A DNA stretch of 64,000 bases. It comes from Pseudomonas lini (lineage in GTDB: Bacteria; Pseudomonadota; Gammaproteobacteria; Pseudomonadales; Pseudomonadaceae). Location of the stretch: the NCBI RefSeq assembly GCF_964063345.1, contig NZ_OZ061318.1, positions 5,518,001 to 5,582,000 on the forward strand, read 5' to 3'. This document shows positions 36,882 to 45,842 of the stretch, piece after piece. The translations under genes and the position numbers were made by a program. The notes beneath the pieces were generated by a model. It was not told the DNA's origin, did no database searches, and saw only the letters and a list, made by a program, of their open reading frames with translations. Position 1 is the first letter of the stretch; every line of letters begins with the position of its first letter.

Positions 36882-37799
36882 GTGAACCCACTGGACAGCC
36901 GCCACATCGATGAAATTGCAGCGCTTCTCGCGGTCGCCTCGGCGCATTCGTTCGTGGCCGCCGGACGGTTGCTGCAACGCCATCCGACGGTGATTTCAAA
37001 GCGCCTGGCGGCCATGGAAAAGCGCTTGGGCGTGCGGCTGATGGAGCGTACGACGCGACAGGTGCGGTTGACCGATGCCGGCAACCGCCTCGTCGAACGC
37101 CTGCGCTCCGCCACGGGGTTGATCATCGAGGCTGAACAGGAAGCGTCACTGGGCGCGGCGCAGGTTCGTGGCGTTTTGCGCCTGGCTTTTCCTGCGGCTA
37201 TGGGGCGCCTGTGGCTGGCGTCGATGTTGCCGGAATTTCTGTCGGCTCATCCGCTGGTCTCCGTCGAGGTGGATTACAGCGATCGCGTTGTCGACATTAT
37301 TGGTGAAGGCTTCGATGCGGCAATTCGTATTGGCGAATTGAACGACAACCGCCTCGTCGCGAAGAAGCTCAGCGATCATCGCCGTATTCTCTGCGCTTCA
37401 CCGAGTTACATAGAACAGCATGGTTTACCGGCCAGTCCGAAAGAACTGACCGAGCACAATTGCCTGGGCTTTACTGGCCTTGCGGCGTTTCCTGAATGGC
37501 GTTTGTCCAAGGGTGATCGGCAGGAGAGAGTCATCACCAGGGGAACCTTGACCTCGAACGACGGCGAGGCGTTGCTCGCCGCGGCCAAGGCCGGCGTCGG
37601 TATTTTGGGCGCTGGCGAGTGGCTGATGAGCCGGGAAATCGCCAACGGCCAGATGGTGCGCGTTCTGCCGGAGTGGGACCTGGATGCTCAGGGCGGGATT
37701 TATCTGGTGCGAGCATCCGCCGCTTTTACGCCGGCAACGCTCATGGCATTCAAGGAATGGCTGGAGGCCAGATTTGCGGATGGGCCGCCTTGGGCCTGA
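36882..37799 (+). CDS. LysR-family regulator
   Basis: 305 residues from a GTG start. Helix-turn-helix at about 8-66 (DEIAALLAVASAHSFVAAGR, LLQRHPTVISKRLAAMEKRL), then an effector domain with the CrgA-type second half (DAAIRIGELNDNRLVAKKLS). It is 30 bp downstream of the quinone reductase, probably co-transcribed; may regulate it. Ligand unknown. Confidence 0.88.
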   Translation: MNPLDSRHIDEIAALLAVASAHSFVAAGRLLQRHPTVISKRLAAMEKRLGVRLMERTTRQVRLTDAGNRLVERLRSATGLIIEAEQEASLGAAQVRGVLRLAFPAAMGRLWLASMLPEFLSAHPLVSVEVDYSDRVVDIIGEGFDAAIRIGELNDNRLVAKKLSDHRRILCASPSYIEQHGLPASPKELTEHNCLGFTGLAAFPEWRLSKGDRQERVITRGTLTSNDGEALLAAAKAGVGILGAGEWLMSREIANGQMVRVLPEWDLDAQGGIYLVRASAAFTPATLMAFKEWLEARFADGPPWA

Positions 37800-37827
37800 C
37801 GCCGCTCCCTGAGTGCAATGCTCGATG

Positions 37828-37948
37828 AGGAACCTGTGGCGAGGGAGCTTGCTCCCGCTTGAGTGCGCAGCACTCACAAAAATCGGCAATCACTGGCAGA
37901 TTTTTGGGGCCGCTACGCGGCCCAGCGCGAGCAAGCTCGCTCGCCACA
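37828..37948. repeat. REP-like inverted pair, variant
   Basis: CCTGTGGCGAGGGAGCTTGC and its inverse, GCAAGCTCGCTCGCCACA, flank an 80-base centre that itself contains GGCCGCTACGCGGCC. Confidence 0.75.
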
Positions 37949-38039
37949 AAGGTCGGCATGACTGAAGAGTTGCGCTTAAGTGAACTGCATTGCTCCCTGA
38001 GTGGCGTTTTATTGCGCATTCTTCACCCTTCAACGAAAG

Positions 38040-39503
38040 TCACATCAACGTATTTTTCGGCATTCCCAGCAGCCCGGTCAGGGTGTTGATAATCGCTTGT
38101 TGCCGCGCACGGTCTGTCTGGTGCACGGCTTCAGCGGCGGCGACATCGGCGTCACAGTGGGGGCAGGTCACTTCGTGTGCATGGATGTATTGCAAGCAAC
38201 CGCGACACAGCGCCAGTTGCGGTGGAATACGTCCTTCGTCCGGTGATTTCTGGCCCTGGTTCGCCCAGGCCAGTTTGATCACCTGGCCGCTGTCGCTGAC
38301 GCTGTTGACCTTCTCGCCGGTGTCGATGCGTTCGGTGATCAGGTCAAAACGTCCGACGGCGAAGGAAGTCTTTGCCGCATCTTCGAGTTTGACGATGCGC
38401 TCGCGCAGCCCGCGTTTTTGCAGGTCCAGCGCGCGGTAATGGCAGTAGGGATTGTTGCCGGGTTTGCCGAGCAGGGAGTGTGACGTCCAGGTGCAGCCGC
38501 CACGGCAGACATCGTTGTAGTAACAGCTTCGGCAGTAACCCCACAGGTCTTCGACGCCGCGCAGTCGGCCAAAGTGCATGCCTTCGCTGTAGTGCCAGAT
38601 ATCGTGCAGGCTCATGGTGCGTACGTTGCCGCCCGAAAACCCCACCGTTGCCAATGACGGGCAGCCCTTGACGGTGCCGTCGGCTTCCAGCGCCAGCACG
38701 GTCTGGCCGGCTGCGCAGCCGCTCCAATGCACGCGCTCGTCGCCGAAGCCACGCCACATGTGTTCATAAGGACCGTAATAGCCAATGTTATTGCCCACGT
38801 TCATCAGCAGGCCGCGATCGACACCTTCGCGGTAGAGGCGCGCTAGCAACGGCATCACTTCCAGCAGTTGATAAGGCTGCAACAGCAGCTCCGGGTGATC
38901 GACGGCATTGCCCATGGCGACCGTCAACTGGATCTGCCAGTGAGTGGCGCCGAGGCCGATGATCAGGTCCATCAGTTCGGGCAGATCGGGCAACGTGGCC
39001 GCGCCGATTTGCGTGTTGACGCTCACCGCAAGCCCGGACTGTTTGGCGCGTCGCAGGGTATCCACCGCCTTATCGAACGAGCCCGGAACATTGCGCACCG
39101 CGTCATGCAGCGGAGCCAATCCATCCAGTGAAACACCGACGCCATTGAGCCCGGCATCCACCGCTGCCTGCATTTTTGCGGGCGTCAGGTTGCGTCCACC
39201 GGTTTGTATGGCGCAGTACATGCCGTGATCGTGGATGGCCTTGATCAGTTGCGTCCAGTCCTTGCGCAAATAGGCTTCACCGCCAATCAGGGTGATTTCG
39301 CGAGTGCCAAGAGCCGCCAGGGAATCGATGACCTCCAGGCATTCCCGGGTGTTCAATTCGTCGGGTCGTCGATGGCCGGCGCGTGAGCCGCAATGCAGGC
39401 ATTTGAGATCGCAGGCCAGGGTGATTTCCCAGACCACATGCACTGGCACGTAGCGTTTGAGGTCGGTTTCACTGAGGTAGCGGGCAGGGCGACTGTCTGA
39501 CAT
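38040..39503 (-). CDS. Radical SAM/SPASM maturase of a Y-X(10)-GDL peptide system
   Basis: 487 residues. Radical SAM cluster CX3CX2C at C31, C35, C38 (LACDLKCLHCGSRAG) in a TIM-barrel with ITLIGGEAYLR. A SPASM region follows with CAAGQ...GCPSLA and YCRSCYYNDVCRGGCTW...YCHYRAL for auxiliary Fe-S clusters. The extreme C-terminus adds CRGC-x10-CPHC, a zinc-ribbon-like knuckle. SPASM enzymes mature peptides (PQQ, mycofactocin and sactipeptide types). Upstream on the same strand are three proteins that all carry Tyr-X(10)-G(D/N)L, as expected of this enzyme's subgroup (named so from memory). Start at 39503 follows AAGGA. Confidence 0.93.
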   Translation of the reverse strand: MSDSRPARYLSETDLKRYVPVHVVWEITLACDLKCLHCGSRAGHRRPDELNTRECLEVIDSLAALGTREITLIGGEAYLRKDWTQLIKAIHDHGMYCAIQTGGRNLTPAKMQAAVDAGLNGVGVSLDGLAPLHDAVRNVPGSFDKAVDTLRRAKQSGLAVSVNTQIGAATLPDLPELMDLIIGLGATHWQIQLTVAMGNAVDHPELLLQPYQLLEVMPLLARLYREGVDRGLLMNVGNNIGYYGPYEHMWRGFGDERVHWSGCAAGQTVLALEADGTVKGCPSLATVGFSGGNVRTMSLHDIWHYSEGMHFGRLRGVEDLWGYCRSCYYNDVCRGGCTWTSHSLLGKPGNNPYCHYRALDLQKRGLRERIVKLEDAAKTSFAVGRFDLITERIDTGEKVNSVSDSGQVIKLAWANQGQKSPDEGRIPPQLALCRGCLQYIHAHEVTCPHCDADVAAAEAVHQTDRARQQAIINTLTGLLGMPKNTLM

Positions 39504-39645
39504 GGAAAATCCTTGCGCACAACGCGTGCGCGGCACGAATCCATCGAAGTGTTCGCGCCGTCCTTGGGTCAGTGGCGCGACCGGATTTACCTTTTGTTAT
39601 TGACGCGGGCTTGGCCAATGCCCATCAGTTAAGCCTTAGCCGCGG

Positions 39646-39745
39646 AACCTGTGGGAGCGGGCTTGCCCGCGATAGCGACCTGCCTGACACATCAATGGTG
39701 AATGTGCTGCCATCATCGCGGGCAAGCCCGCTCCCACAGGGATTG
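39646..39745. repeat. REP doublet between the peptide and maturase genes
   Basis: CCTGTGGGAGCGGGCTTGCC and the inverse arm GGCAAGCCCGCTCCCACAGG with a 55-base centre. Located between the last peptide gene and the radical SAM gene, where it could form a processing or attenuation hairpin in a common message. Confidence 0.92.
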
Positions 39746-39762
39746 CGTTTATTACCCTGGGC

Positions 39763-40344
39763 TTAGCGAGCCTCCAGCCGGGCGATTTCAACGTTCAACT
39801 GATCCAGTGCGTTGCGCAACGCACCGCTGTGGGCCAGTTGCTGTTCACCCTGGCTGACCACGGCTTTCAGTTGCGCCAGGTCACCGCTGGTTTGCGCTTG
39901 CTGGACCGCGACGGCGTAGAGCGGCACCGCATGGTGCGGATGCTCTGGGCGCACAATAATGGGAGCCTGGCTGACCGCTGCGTGTTTCACGTAATGCCAG
40001 TGGCCCTGTTCCTGGTATTTGTAGTCGGCATAACCGCTCGCCCAATCGCCGCCTAAAATGCCCTTCAAACCGAAGGTCTGGGCTATCTGGCTGAGAGGGC
40101 CGCTCGGGCTACCGGCCAAGGTGAGGATGATGTGGTTCTCGGCCGTCGGCACCAGTTTGGCCTCGGAATACTCACCCCATACACGGGCACGAAAGTTGAG
40201 AGGCGGATAAGTGCTTTGGAAAATACTCGCAATCCCGCTGACTTTTTTCTTTGCGGTATCCACCAGCAGATCGAGGGTTAAAACCGGTGCGCTGAGCAGG
40301 TGATTGCTGACGTTTAGGCGGGTATGAAAAAGTCCGATTGACAT
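39763..40344 (-). CDS. DUF1842/DUF1843 protein with Y-X(10)-GDL motif (peptide 3)
   Basis: 193 residues. N-terminal DUF1842 domain (LFHTRLNVSNHLLSAPVLTL, VSGIASIFQSTYPPLNFRAR, VWGEYSEAKLVPTAE). C-terminal DUF1843 segment has Tyr143, ten residues, then Gly-Asp-Leu at 154-156 (AVPLYAVAVQQAQTSGDLAQ), then a charged helix ending EIARLEAR. This is the substrate-like feature shared with the neighbours at 40399 and 41085. Shine-Dalgarno GGGAG. No signal peptide. Confidence 0.88.
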   Translation of the reverse strand: MSIGLFHTRLNVSNHLLSAPVLTLDLLVDTAKKKVSGIASIFQSTYPPLNFRARVWGEYSEAKLVPTAENHIILTLAGSPSGPLSQIAQTFGLKGILGGDWASGYADYKYQEQGHWHYVKHAAVSQAPIIVRPEHPHHAVPLYAVAVQQAQTSGDLAQLKAVVSQGEQQLAHSGALRNALDQLNVEIARLEAR

Positions 40345-40398
40345 GGTGCTACTCCCTTATTTGTATTCAAGACAAGTCGGGCATATTTCGTGGTCGAG

Positions 40399-41043
40399 TC
40401 AGCGGCGTTCCAGCCGGCTGATTTCTTCCTTGGCCGTTTCAAGCGCACTCTGCAGTTGGGGTTGCTGATCCAGTTGCTGCTGGGCCAGGCGCGACAGGCT
40501 TTTCATCTGGGCCAGGTCACCACTGGCCATTGCACTTTGAATCGGTGCGGCGTACAGCGGCATGATGGGCGGATAGGATGATTCCGGCGGAATCACCGGA
40601 CCGGGTTCCAACGGCAGCGGGGAGACGTGGGACGGCACCGCCTCAATGAGATGGGCGGGCGCATTGTTGACCTCGACCCACTGCTGACCATTCAAGTACG
40701 AATAGTTGGCGACGCCTTCTTTCCAGTCGGTGCCCACCACCAGTTGCAACTTGAAATTCACGATGGAATTTGAGCCTGAGCCGCCGTGATTGCCTTGGGC
40801 GGTGATCAGGATTTTGCTGACGCCGGGTGACATGACCGTCAGGTAGGTGTATTCGCCCCAGACATCGGAATGCACATCCAGCGGCGGGTTGGTCGCTTGA
40901 GTGATGGCAGCGGTGCCGTTGACAGTCTCATCAGGGGTAAAGACCAGAAGATTGAGTGCCAGACTTTGTGCACCCGGCATCGAAGTACCAATGCGGTAGC
41001 CTAGCGGGAACAAACCGACAGGTTGCTGATTAGAACCAGACAT
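40399..41043 (-). CDS. DUF1842/DUF1843 protein with Y-X(10)-GDL motif (peptide 2)
   Basis: 214 residues. DUF1842 domain at about 8-130 (FPLGYRIGTSMPGAQSLALN, VNGTAAITQATNPPLDVHSD, VWGEYTYL), then a Pro-rich linker (PLPLEPGPVIPPESSYPP) and the DUF1843 tail with Tyr164 and GDL at 175-177 (MPLYAAPIQSAMASGDLAQM), ending EEISRLERR. Start at 41043 has GGAGG eight bases upstream. Middle gene of three consecutive peptide genes on the minus strand. Confidence 0.88.
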   Translation of the reverse strand: MSGSNQQPVGLFPLGYRIGTSMPGAQSLALNLLVFTPDETVNGTAAITQATNPPLDVHSDVWGEYTYLTVMSPGVSKILITAQGNHGGSGSNSIVNFKLQLVVGTDWKEGVANYSYLNGQQWVEVNNAPAHLIEAVPSHVSPLPLEPGPVIPPESSYPPIMPLYAAPIQSAMASGDLAQMKSLSRLAQQQLDQQPQLQSALETAKEEISRLERR

Positions 41044-41084
41044 GGTTATTGCCTCCATTGCAATAAGGGGAGCGGAAATAGCGG

Positions 41085-41273
41085 TTAGTGCTTTTCCAGG
41101 CGTGCGACTTCCTTGGCCAATTGCTCGTAAGCGTTATTTAGCTCTTTGTTTTCAGGTGTGGATGCATCGCGTTGTTTCAATAGCGTCTTCATTTGCGGCA
41201 GGTTACCTGCCTTGATCGCGCTTTGAATGGCCACCCCATAGGGGGGCATGCTATGGCGAGTTGAACTGCTCAT
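41085..41273 (-). CDS. DUF1843 mini-peptide with Y-X(10)-GNL motif (peptide 1)
   Basis: 62 residues, only the C-terminal module: MPPYGVAIQSAIKAGNLPQM with Tyr12 and Gly-Asn-Leu at 23-25, then a charged helix ending EVARLEKH. It lacks the DUF1842 domain of its neighbours, so it looks like a stand-alone substrate peptide. Start at 41273 follows AAAGGAA; the longer frame to 41312 lacks a site. First gene of the cluster. Confidence 0.85.
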   Translation of the reverse strand: MSSSTRHSMPPYGVAIQSAIKAGNLPQMKTLLKQRDASTPENKELNNAYEQLAKEVARLEKH

Positions 41274-41675
41274 AACGATTCCTTTCGTGGTGTTTACGGG
41301 CACTGCTGTCATCAGCAGTTTTTGCAGTTAAGCAGGCGCGGATAAATATGCAATGGACAATGTAAGAGTAATTTTTAATATTATTTTATTAATCGCGATG
41401 GGTTAGGAGGGAGTGTGTTCAATATTAAGATTGGCGATGAAGGAAGATATGTTCAGTTACTTCTTCATAAGCGTTAAGTGCCTTATCGCCATTGTTTGCA
41501 TTTGATTAAGCCGTTGCGCAATCCATGTGGGAGCGGGCTTGCCCGAGAAAGCGGTATATCAGGCAACATCAATGCTGATTGTGCTGCCGTCTTTGCGGGC
41601 AAGCCCCGATGCCAGTCAGTTAAGAGTTTGAACAGGTTCCGCTTCGTGACTGACAGGCATTAGCACTCAGCACTC
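41274..41675. other. Intergenic stretch with REP doublet and peptide-operon promoter
   Basis: About 400 bp. AT-rich part (41340-41400) directly upstream of the peptide cluster probably holds its minus-strand promoter. A worn REP doublet (GTGGGAGCGGGCTTGCCCGA / TTGCGGGCAAGCCCCGA) lies at 41525-41610. Confidence 0.6.
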
Positions 41676-42836
41676 CTACAGACGGCCGTGAAACGCTGCG
41701 TCGAAAATTTCTGCCGCGCCAGTTCGTGTCAACGGCAACGGGTTGCCGCCGGCGCAGGGGTCGACAATCGCCATGTCCGCGATTAGATCGGCCTGCTTGT
41801 CATCCACCCCCAGCTCAAACAGCGTATGCGGCACGCCGATGTCTTTGCGCAGCTTGAGGACGAAGGCCAGAAAGCTGTCGAAGCCCGGGGAGGGCAGACG
41901 CAAATAAGCCGCCAGACGGGTGATACGCTCCTCGATGGCCGGGCGATTGAACTTCAGCACATAGGGCATGAAGGTGGCATTGGTCATGCCGTGATGGGTG
42001 TCGTACAGGGATCCCACCGGATGCGAAAGCGCATGAATTGCGCCCAGACCTTTCTGGAAAGCGGTAGCGCCCATCGCCGCAGCTGCCAGCATTTGCGCGC
42101 GCGCGTCGAGGTCGGAGGGGGTGTGTACGGCGCGAACCAGGGCGTTGGCCACCAGGCGCATGCCTTCCACCGCAATGCCTTCGGCCATCGGATGAAAACC
42201 GGGAGCGCAGTACGATTCCAGGCAGTGGGCAAACGCGTCCATGCCGGTGCCTGCGGTGACTTTTGCGGGCATGCCGATGGTGAGGGCCGGGTCGCTGATG
42301 ACCACCCGTGGCATCATCTTCGGGTGGAAGATGATGCGTTTGGTGTGCGTGCGCTCGTCGATGATCACCGCTGCGCGGCCGACTTCGGAACCGGTGCCTG
42401 CGGTGGTCGGCACTGCAATGACCGGGGCGATGCTGCTTTCGTCGGCGCGTGTCCAGTAGTCGCCGATGTCTTCGAAATCCCAAACCGGTCGGCTCTGGCC
42501 GCTCATGAACGCGATGAGCTTGCCCATATCCAGACCGCTGCCACCGCCAAAGGCGACCACGCCATCGTGATTGCCAGCACGCCAGGCGTCGAGTCCTCCT
42601 GCCAGATTGGCTTCAATGGGGTTGGGCTTGAGGTCGCAAAACAGCGCTACACCGAGGCCGGCAGCGCGCAACGATTCCAGCGCCGCCGTGGTAATCGGGG
42701 CACGCGCCAGGCCACTGTCGGTGACCAGCAACGGTCGCTGGATCCCTTGGCTGCGGCAGACCTCGGCCAGTTCGGCGATGCGGCCGACGCCAAAGCGGAT
42801 GCTCGTGGGGTAGTTCCAGTTCGCGGTCAGGCTCAT
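41676..42836 (-). CDS. Iron-containing alcohol dehydrogenase (group III)
   Basis: 386 residues. NAD(P) binding GGGSGLDMGK, and the metal region with SDPALTIGMPAKVTAGTGMD, FAHCLESYCAPGFHP and ALSHPVGSLYDTHHGM providing Asp and His ligands. Oxidises an alcohol to an aldehyde with NAD(P)+. Last gene of a three-gene operon; its start is three bases before the ALDH stop. With the aldehyde dehydrogenase and glutamine synthetase-like genes it suggests breakdown of an amino alcohol or diol-type amine through gamma-glutamylated intermediates (inference). Confidence 0.93.
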   Translation of the reverse strand: MSLTANWNYPTSIRFGVGRIAELAEVCRSQGIQRPLLVTDSGLARAPITTAALESLRAAGLGVALFCDLKPNPIEANLAGGLDAWRAGNHDGVVAFGGGSGLDMGKLIAFMSGQSRPVWDFEDIGDYWTRADESSIAPVIAVPTTAGTGSEVGRAAVIIDERTHTKRIIFHPKMMPRVVISDPALTIGMPAKVTAGTGMDAFAHCLESYCAPGFHPMAEGIAVEGMRLVANALVRAVHTPSDLDARAQMLAAAAMGATAFQKGLGAIHALSHPVGSLYDTHHGMTNATFMPYVLKFNRPAIEERITRLAAYLRLPSPGFDSFLAFVLKLRKDIGVPHTLFELGVDDKQADLIADMAIVDPCAGGNPLPLTRTGAAEIFDAAFHGRL

Positions 42837-42839
42837 GGC

Positions 42840-44234
42840 TCAGATCTCGTGGCGCAGATGGAAGGATTTCGCGCGGGTCAGGTGTTCATAGCCAAGGCGC
42901 GACAGCGTTACGCCGCGCCCGCTGTTTTTCACCCCGGTCCAGGCCAGGGCCGGGTCCAGATAATCGCAGCGGTTCATGAATACGGTGCCGGTGGCGATCT
43001 CGTCACCGATGCGTTCGGCGGCGGCGAGGTCTTGCGTCCAGATGGAAGCGCTGAGCCCGAACTCACTGTCGTTCATCAACGCGATGGCTTCGTCGTCGCT
43101 GGCCACCGGCATGATGCCGACCACCGGGCCAAAGCTTTCCTCGCGCATCACCGACATTTGGTGGGTGACGTCCACCAATACCTGCGGCGCGAGGTAGGCG
43201 CTGCCCGGTACGTCGGCGGGAAAGTCCTTTGGATCGATCAACGCCTTGGCCCCTTGTGCCAGTGCATCGGCGATCTGTCCGCGAACGAATTCAGCAGCGC
43301 TCGGTGTGACCAGCGGGCCGAGGGTGGTGGCTTCGTCCAGCGGGTTGCCGAGTACGTATTGGCGGGTCAAGGCGACGAAGCGCTCGACAAAGGCCGGGTA
43401 AATTTTCTCATCGACGTAGATACGTTCGACGGCGCAACAGCTTTGCCCGGAGTTGAAGAAACTGCCGTCCACCAGGTTTTCCACCGCATGCTCAAGGTTG
43501 GCGTCTGCCCGGACGTAGGCGGGGTCTTTGCCGCCAAGCTCCAGACCCATGCCGAGGAAGCGGCCCATGGCGGCGGCTTGCATGTCCTTGCCGCCGTCGA
43601 CCGAACCGGTGAAGTTAACCTGTTGCACCCGTTCAGAGACAATGATCGCCGCGGTATAAAGATGACTAAGCAGCAGGTTCTGGAATAGCCCTTCGGGCAG
43701 ATTGGCGCGGCGAAACGCCTCGGCGAAACGTTCGCCGACTAGCAGTGATTGCGAAGCGTGTTTGAGGATCACGCTGTTGCCGGCCATCAGCGCCGGAATG
43801 ATCGTATTCACCGCCGTCAGGTAGGGGTAATTCCAGGGGGCGACGACCAGCACCGTACCCAGCGGTTCACGTTTGATACAGCGCCGAAAACCGGCGGCAG
43901 GCGCAGGTTCAATTGCCGCCAACGCCTCAGGCGCAATGGCGATCATGTGTCGCGCACGTTCTTCGAAACCGCGCAGTTCACCCGCGCCGAATCGTACCGG
44001 GCGGCCCATCTGCCAGGCCAGTTCCGGCACGATCTCGTCTTTCATCGCCAGCATCGCGTCCACCGCAGCGCTGCAGAACGCGGCGCGCTCACTCAATGGT
44101 CGGCGCTTCCATTGCACCTGGGCGATTGCGGCGTCGGCCAACGCTTGATCGATCTGCGCCATATCGGCACACCGACGCTCGACATAGATCCGGCCATCGA
44201 CCGGTGAGATGAGCTGAATCTTCGTAGTCCTCAT
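42840..44234 (-). CDS. Aldehyde dehydrogenase family protein
   Basis: 464 residues. Catalytic Glu in LELGGKDP, nucleophile Cys in FNSGQSCCAVERIYV (two adjacent Cys), NAD-binding PWNYPYLTAVNTIIPALMAG and GSVDGGKDMQAAA. Oxidises an aldehyde to a carboxylate, presumably the product of the adjoining alcohol dehydrogenase. Starts seven bases after the glutamine synthetase-like stop and ends three bases before the iron-ADH start, so one message. Substrate unknown. Confidence 0.92.
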   Translation of the reverse strand: MRTTKIQLISPVDGRIYVERRCADMAQIDQALADAAIAQVQWKRRPLSERAAFCSAAVDAMLAMKDEIVPELAWQMGRPVRFGAGELRGFEERARHMIAIAPEALAAIEPAPAAGFRRCIKREPLGTVLVVAPWNYPYLTAVNTIIPALMAGNSVILKHASQSLLVGERFAEAFRRANLPEGLFQNLLLSHLYTAAIIVSERVQQVNFTGSVDGGKDMQAAAMGRFLGMGLELGGKDPAYVRADANLEHAVENLVDGSFFNSGQSCCAVERIYVDEKIYPAFVERFVALTRQYVLGNPLDEATTLGPLVTPSAAEFVRGQIADALAQGAKALIDPKDFPADVPGSAYLAPQVLVDVTHQMSVMREESFGPVVGIMPVASDDEAIALMNDSEFGLSASIWTQDLAAAERIGDEIATGTVFMNRCDYLDPALAWTGVKNSGRGVTLSRLGYEHLTRAKSFHLRHEI

Positions 44235-44241
44235 GGCGTGC

Positions 44242-45615
44242 TCAATAGCGCTCGAAGCCGCGCTGCAGTTCCCAGTCGGTGATTCGCCGGTCGTACTCTT
44301 TCTGTTCCCACTCAGCGGTGTGCACGTAGTGGTCGATCACTTCATCACCGAACGCTTCGCGCAACATGCTCGACGCCTTGAGCGCAGCGCAGGCCTCGCG
44401 CAGGGTTTTCGACACTTCAGGCAAGTGCTCGTCGACGTAGGCATCGCCTTCGAAGGGCGGCGCCAGGCTGAGTTTTTCGTCGATACCGGCAAGGCCCGCA
44501 GCGATCAGAGCGGCGAAGGCCAGATAGGGGTTGAGGTCGGCACCGCCGATGCGGCATTCGATGCGAATGGCCTTGCTGCCTTCCGCGCACAAGCGAAAGC
44601 CTGCGGTGCGATTGTCCCGACTCCACACGGCCCGCGTCGGGGCGAAGGTGCCAGCCTGAAAGCGCTTGTACGAATTGATGTAGGGCGCGAGAAAACAGGT
44701 GATGTCGTTGGCGTATTTGAGCTGCCCAGCCACCCAGGAGCGCATTAGTTTCGACATGCCGAACTCGGCCTTGGGATCGAAGAAAAGTGATTTTTTACCA
44801 TTCTTGTCCCACAGCGAATTGTGCACATGGCTGCTGGAACCGGCGGCGTCATAGCGCCACTTGGCCATGAACGTGATCGCCTTGCCCTGCAGTTGCGCGA
44901 TCTCTTTGCAGGCGTGCTTGATGATCACGTGGTGATCGGCCATGGTCAGGGCGTCGGCATAACGGATGTTGATCTCTTCCTGACCCGGCCCCCATTCACC
45001 CTTGGAGTTTTCCACCGGAATACCAGAAGCCTGCAGATGTTTGCGAATCGCCCGCAATACCGGCTCCTCGCGGGTGGTCTGCAGGATGTTGTAATCCTCG
45101 ATGTAATGGCCGGCGGTCTTCGGCTTGTGGTAGTTACGCTCGTGGATAGCCTGGTAACTCTCGTCGAACAGATAGAACTCCAGCTCCGAGGCGAACATGC
45201 CGGTATAGCCACGTTCGCGCAGGCGCTCGATCTGCTTTTTCAGGATCGCCCGTGGGCTGTGTGGCAAGTCCCTTCTGTGGTGATGATCGAGCACGTCACA
45301 GAGCACCAGCGCCGTGCATTCCAGCCAAGGCACGCGACGCAGCGTGGCCATGTCGGGTTTCAGAACAAAATCGCCATAGCCTTTGCTCCAGCTGGCCGCG
45401 GCGTAACCCGGCACCGGTTCCATGTCGATGTCGTCGGCCAGCAGGTAATTGCAGCAATGGGTTTCTTCGTGGCCGCTGTCGATGAAAAACTCGACCTGGA
45501 ATCGCTTGCCGACCAGTCGTCCTTGCATGTCGACCATGCAGACCAACACGGTATCGATTTCGCCTGCGGCAGCGGCGCGCTTGAGTGCATCAAAGCTGAG
45601 GAGGGGCTCGGTCAT
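44242..45615 (-). CDS. Glutamine synthetase-family gamma-glutamyl-amide ligase
   Basis: 457 residues. GS catalytic domain with ASELEFYLF, GPGQEEINIRYADAL, KWRYDAAGSSSHVHNSL, and the C-terminal RIECRIGGADLNPYLAFAAL. The sequence 'HVHNSLWDKNGKKSLF' and absence of an adenylylation loop resemble PuuA-type gamma-glutamylpolyamine or IpuC-type amide synthetases more than GlnA. Ligates glutamate to an amine using ATP. Start at 45615 follows GGATTGACG; the frame to 45687 lacks a site. First gene of the operon with ALDH and ADH. Confidence 0.9.
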   Translation of the reverse strand: MTEPLLSFDALKRAAAAGEIDTVLVCMVDMQGRLVGKRFQVEFFIDSGHEETHCCNYLLADDIDMEPVPGYAAASWSKGYGDFVLKPDMATLRRVPWLECTALVLCDVLDHHHRRDLPHSPRAILKKQIERLRERGYTGMFASELEFYLFDESYQAIHERNYHKPKTAGHYIEDYNILQTTREEPVLRAIRKHLQASGIPVENSKGEWGPGQEEINIRYADALTMADHHVIIKHACKEIAQLQGKAITFMAKWRYDAAGSSSHVHNSLWDKNGKKSLFFDPKAEFGMSKLMRSWVAGQLKYANDITCFLAPYINSYKRFQAGTFAPTRAVWSRDNRTAGFRLCAEGSKAIRIECRIGGADLNPYLAFAALIAAGLAGIDEKLSLAPPFEGDAYVDEHLPEVSKTLREACAALKASSMLREAFGDEVIDHYVHTAEWEQKEYDRRITDWELQRGFERY

Positions 45616-45792
45616 CACGTCAATCCTGCGTGAAAGGTTTGGGCCTGTCTGAAATAGCTGTTGCAGACGCTCTCCAGAACAAACCAAAACCTGCAGAATC
45701 GAGCATCGTGAGCAATGAGCTGCTGAAAGCTTAGCCTACAGTTGCTATGCGCAAGTTTGGGCCTGATGTGAACGACGGTTATCTGGCTTGAA

Positions 45793-45823
45793 CCATGGCC
45801 CGGGTGGTGAACCCGGGCCATGG
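45793..45823 (-). terminator. Hairpin after lactate permease
   Basis: Perfect 13-pair stem CCATGGCCCGGGT / ACCCGGGCCATGG with a five-base loop, 20 bases after the stop; no T-run. Confidence 0.6.
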
Positions 45824-45842
45824 CTAACAGCGGTCGCCTCGA

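Noticed and set aside
41826..43688. 620-codon plus-strand frame opposite iron-ADH and ALDH
   Set aside because: Shadow of two certain genes in a high-GC genome; His/Gly/Ala-rich translation with no motif.
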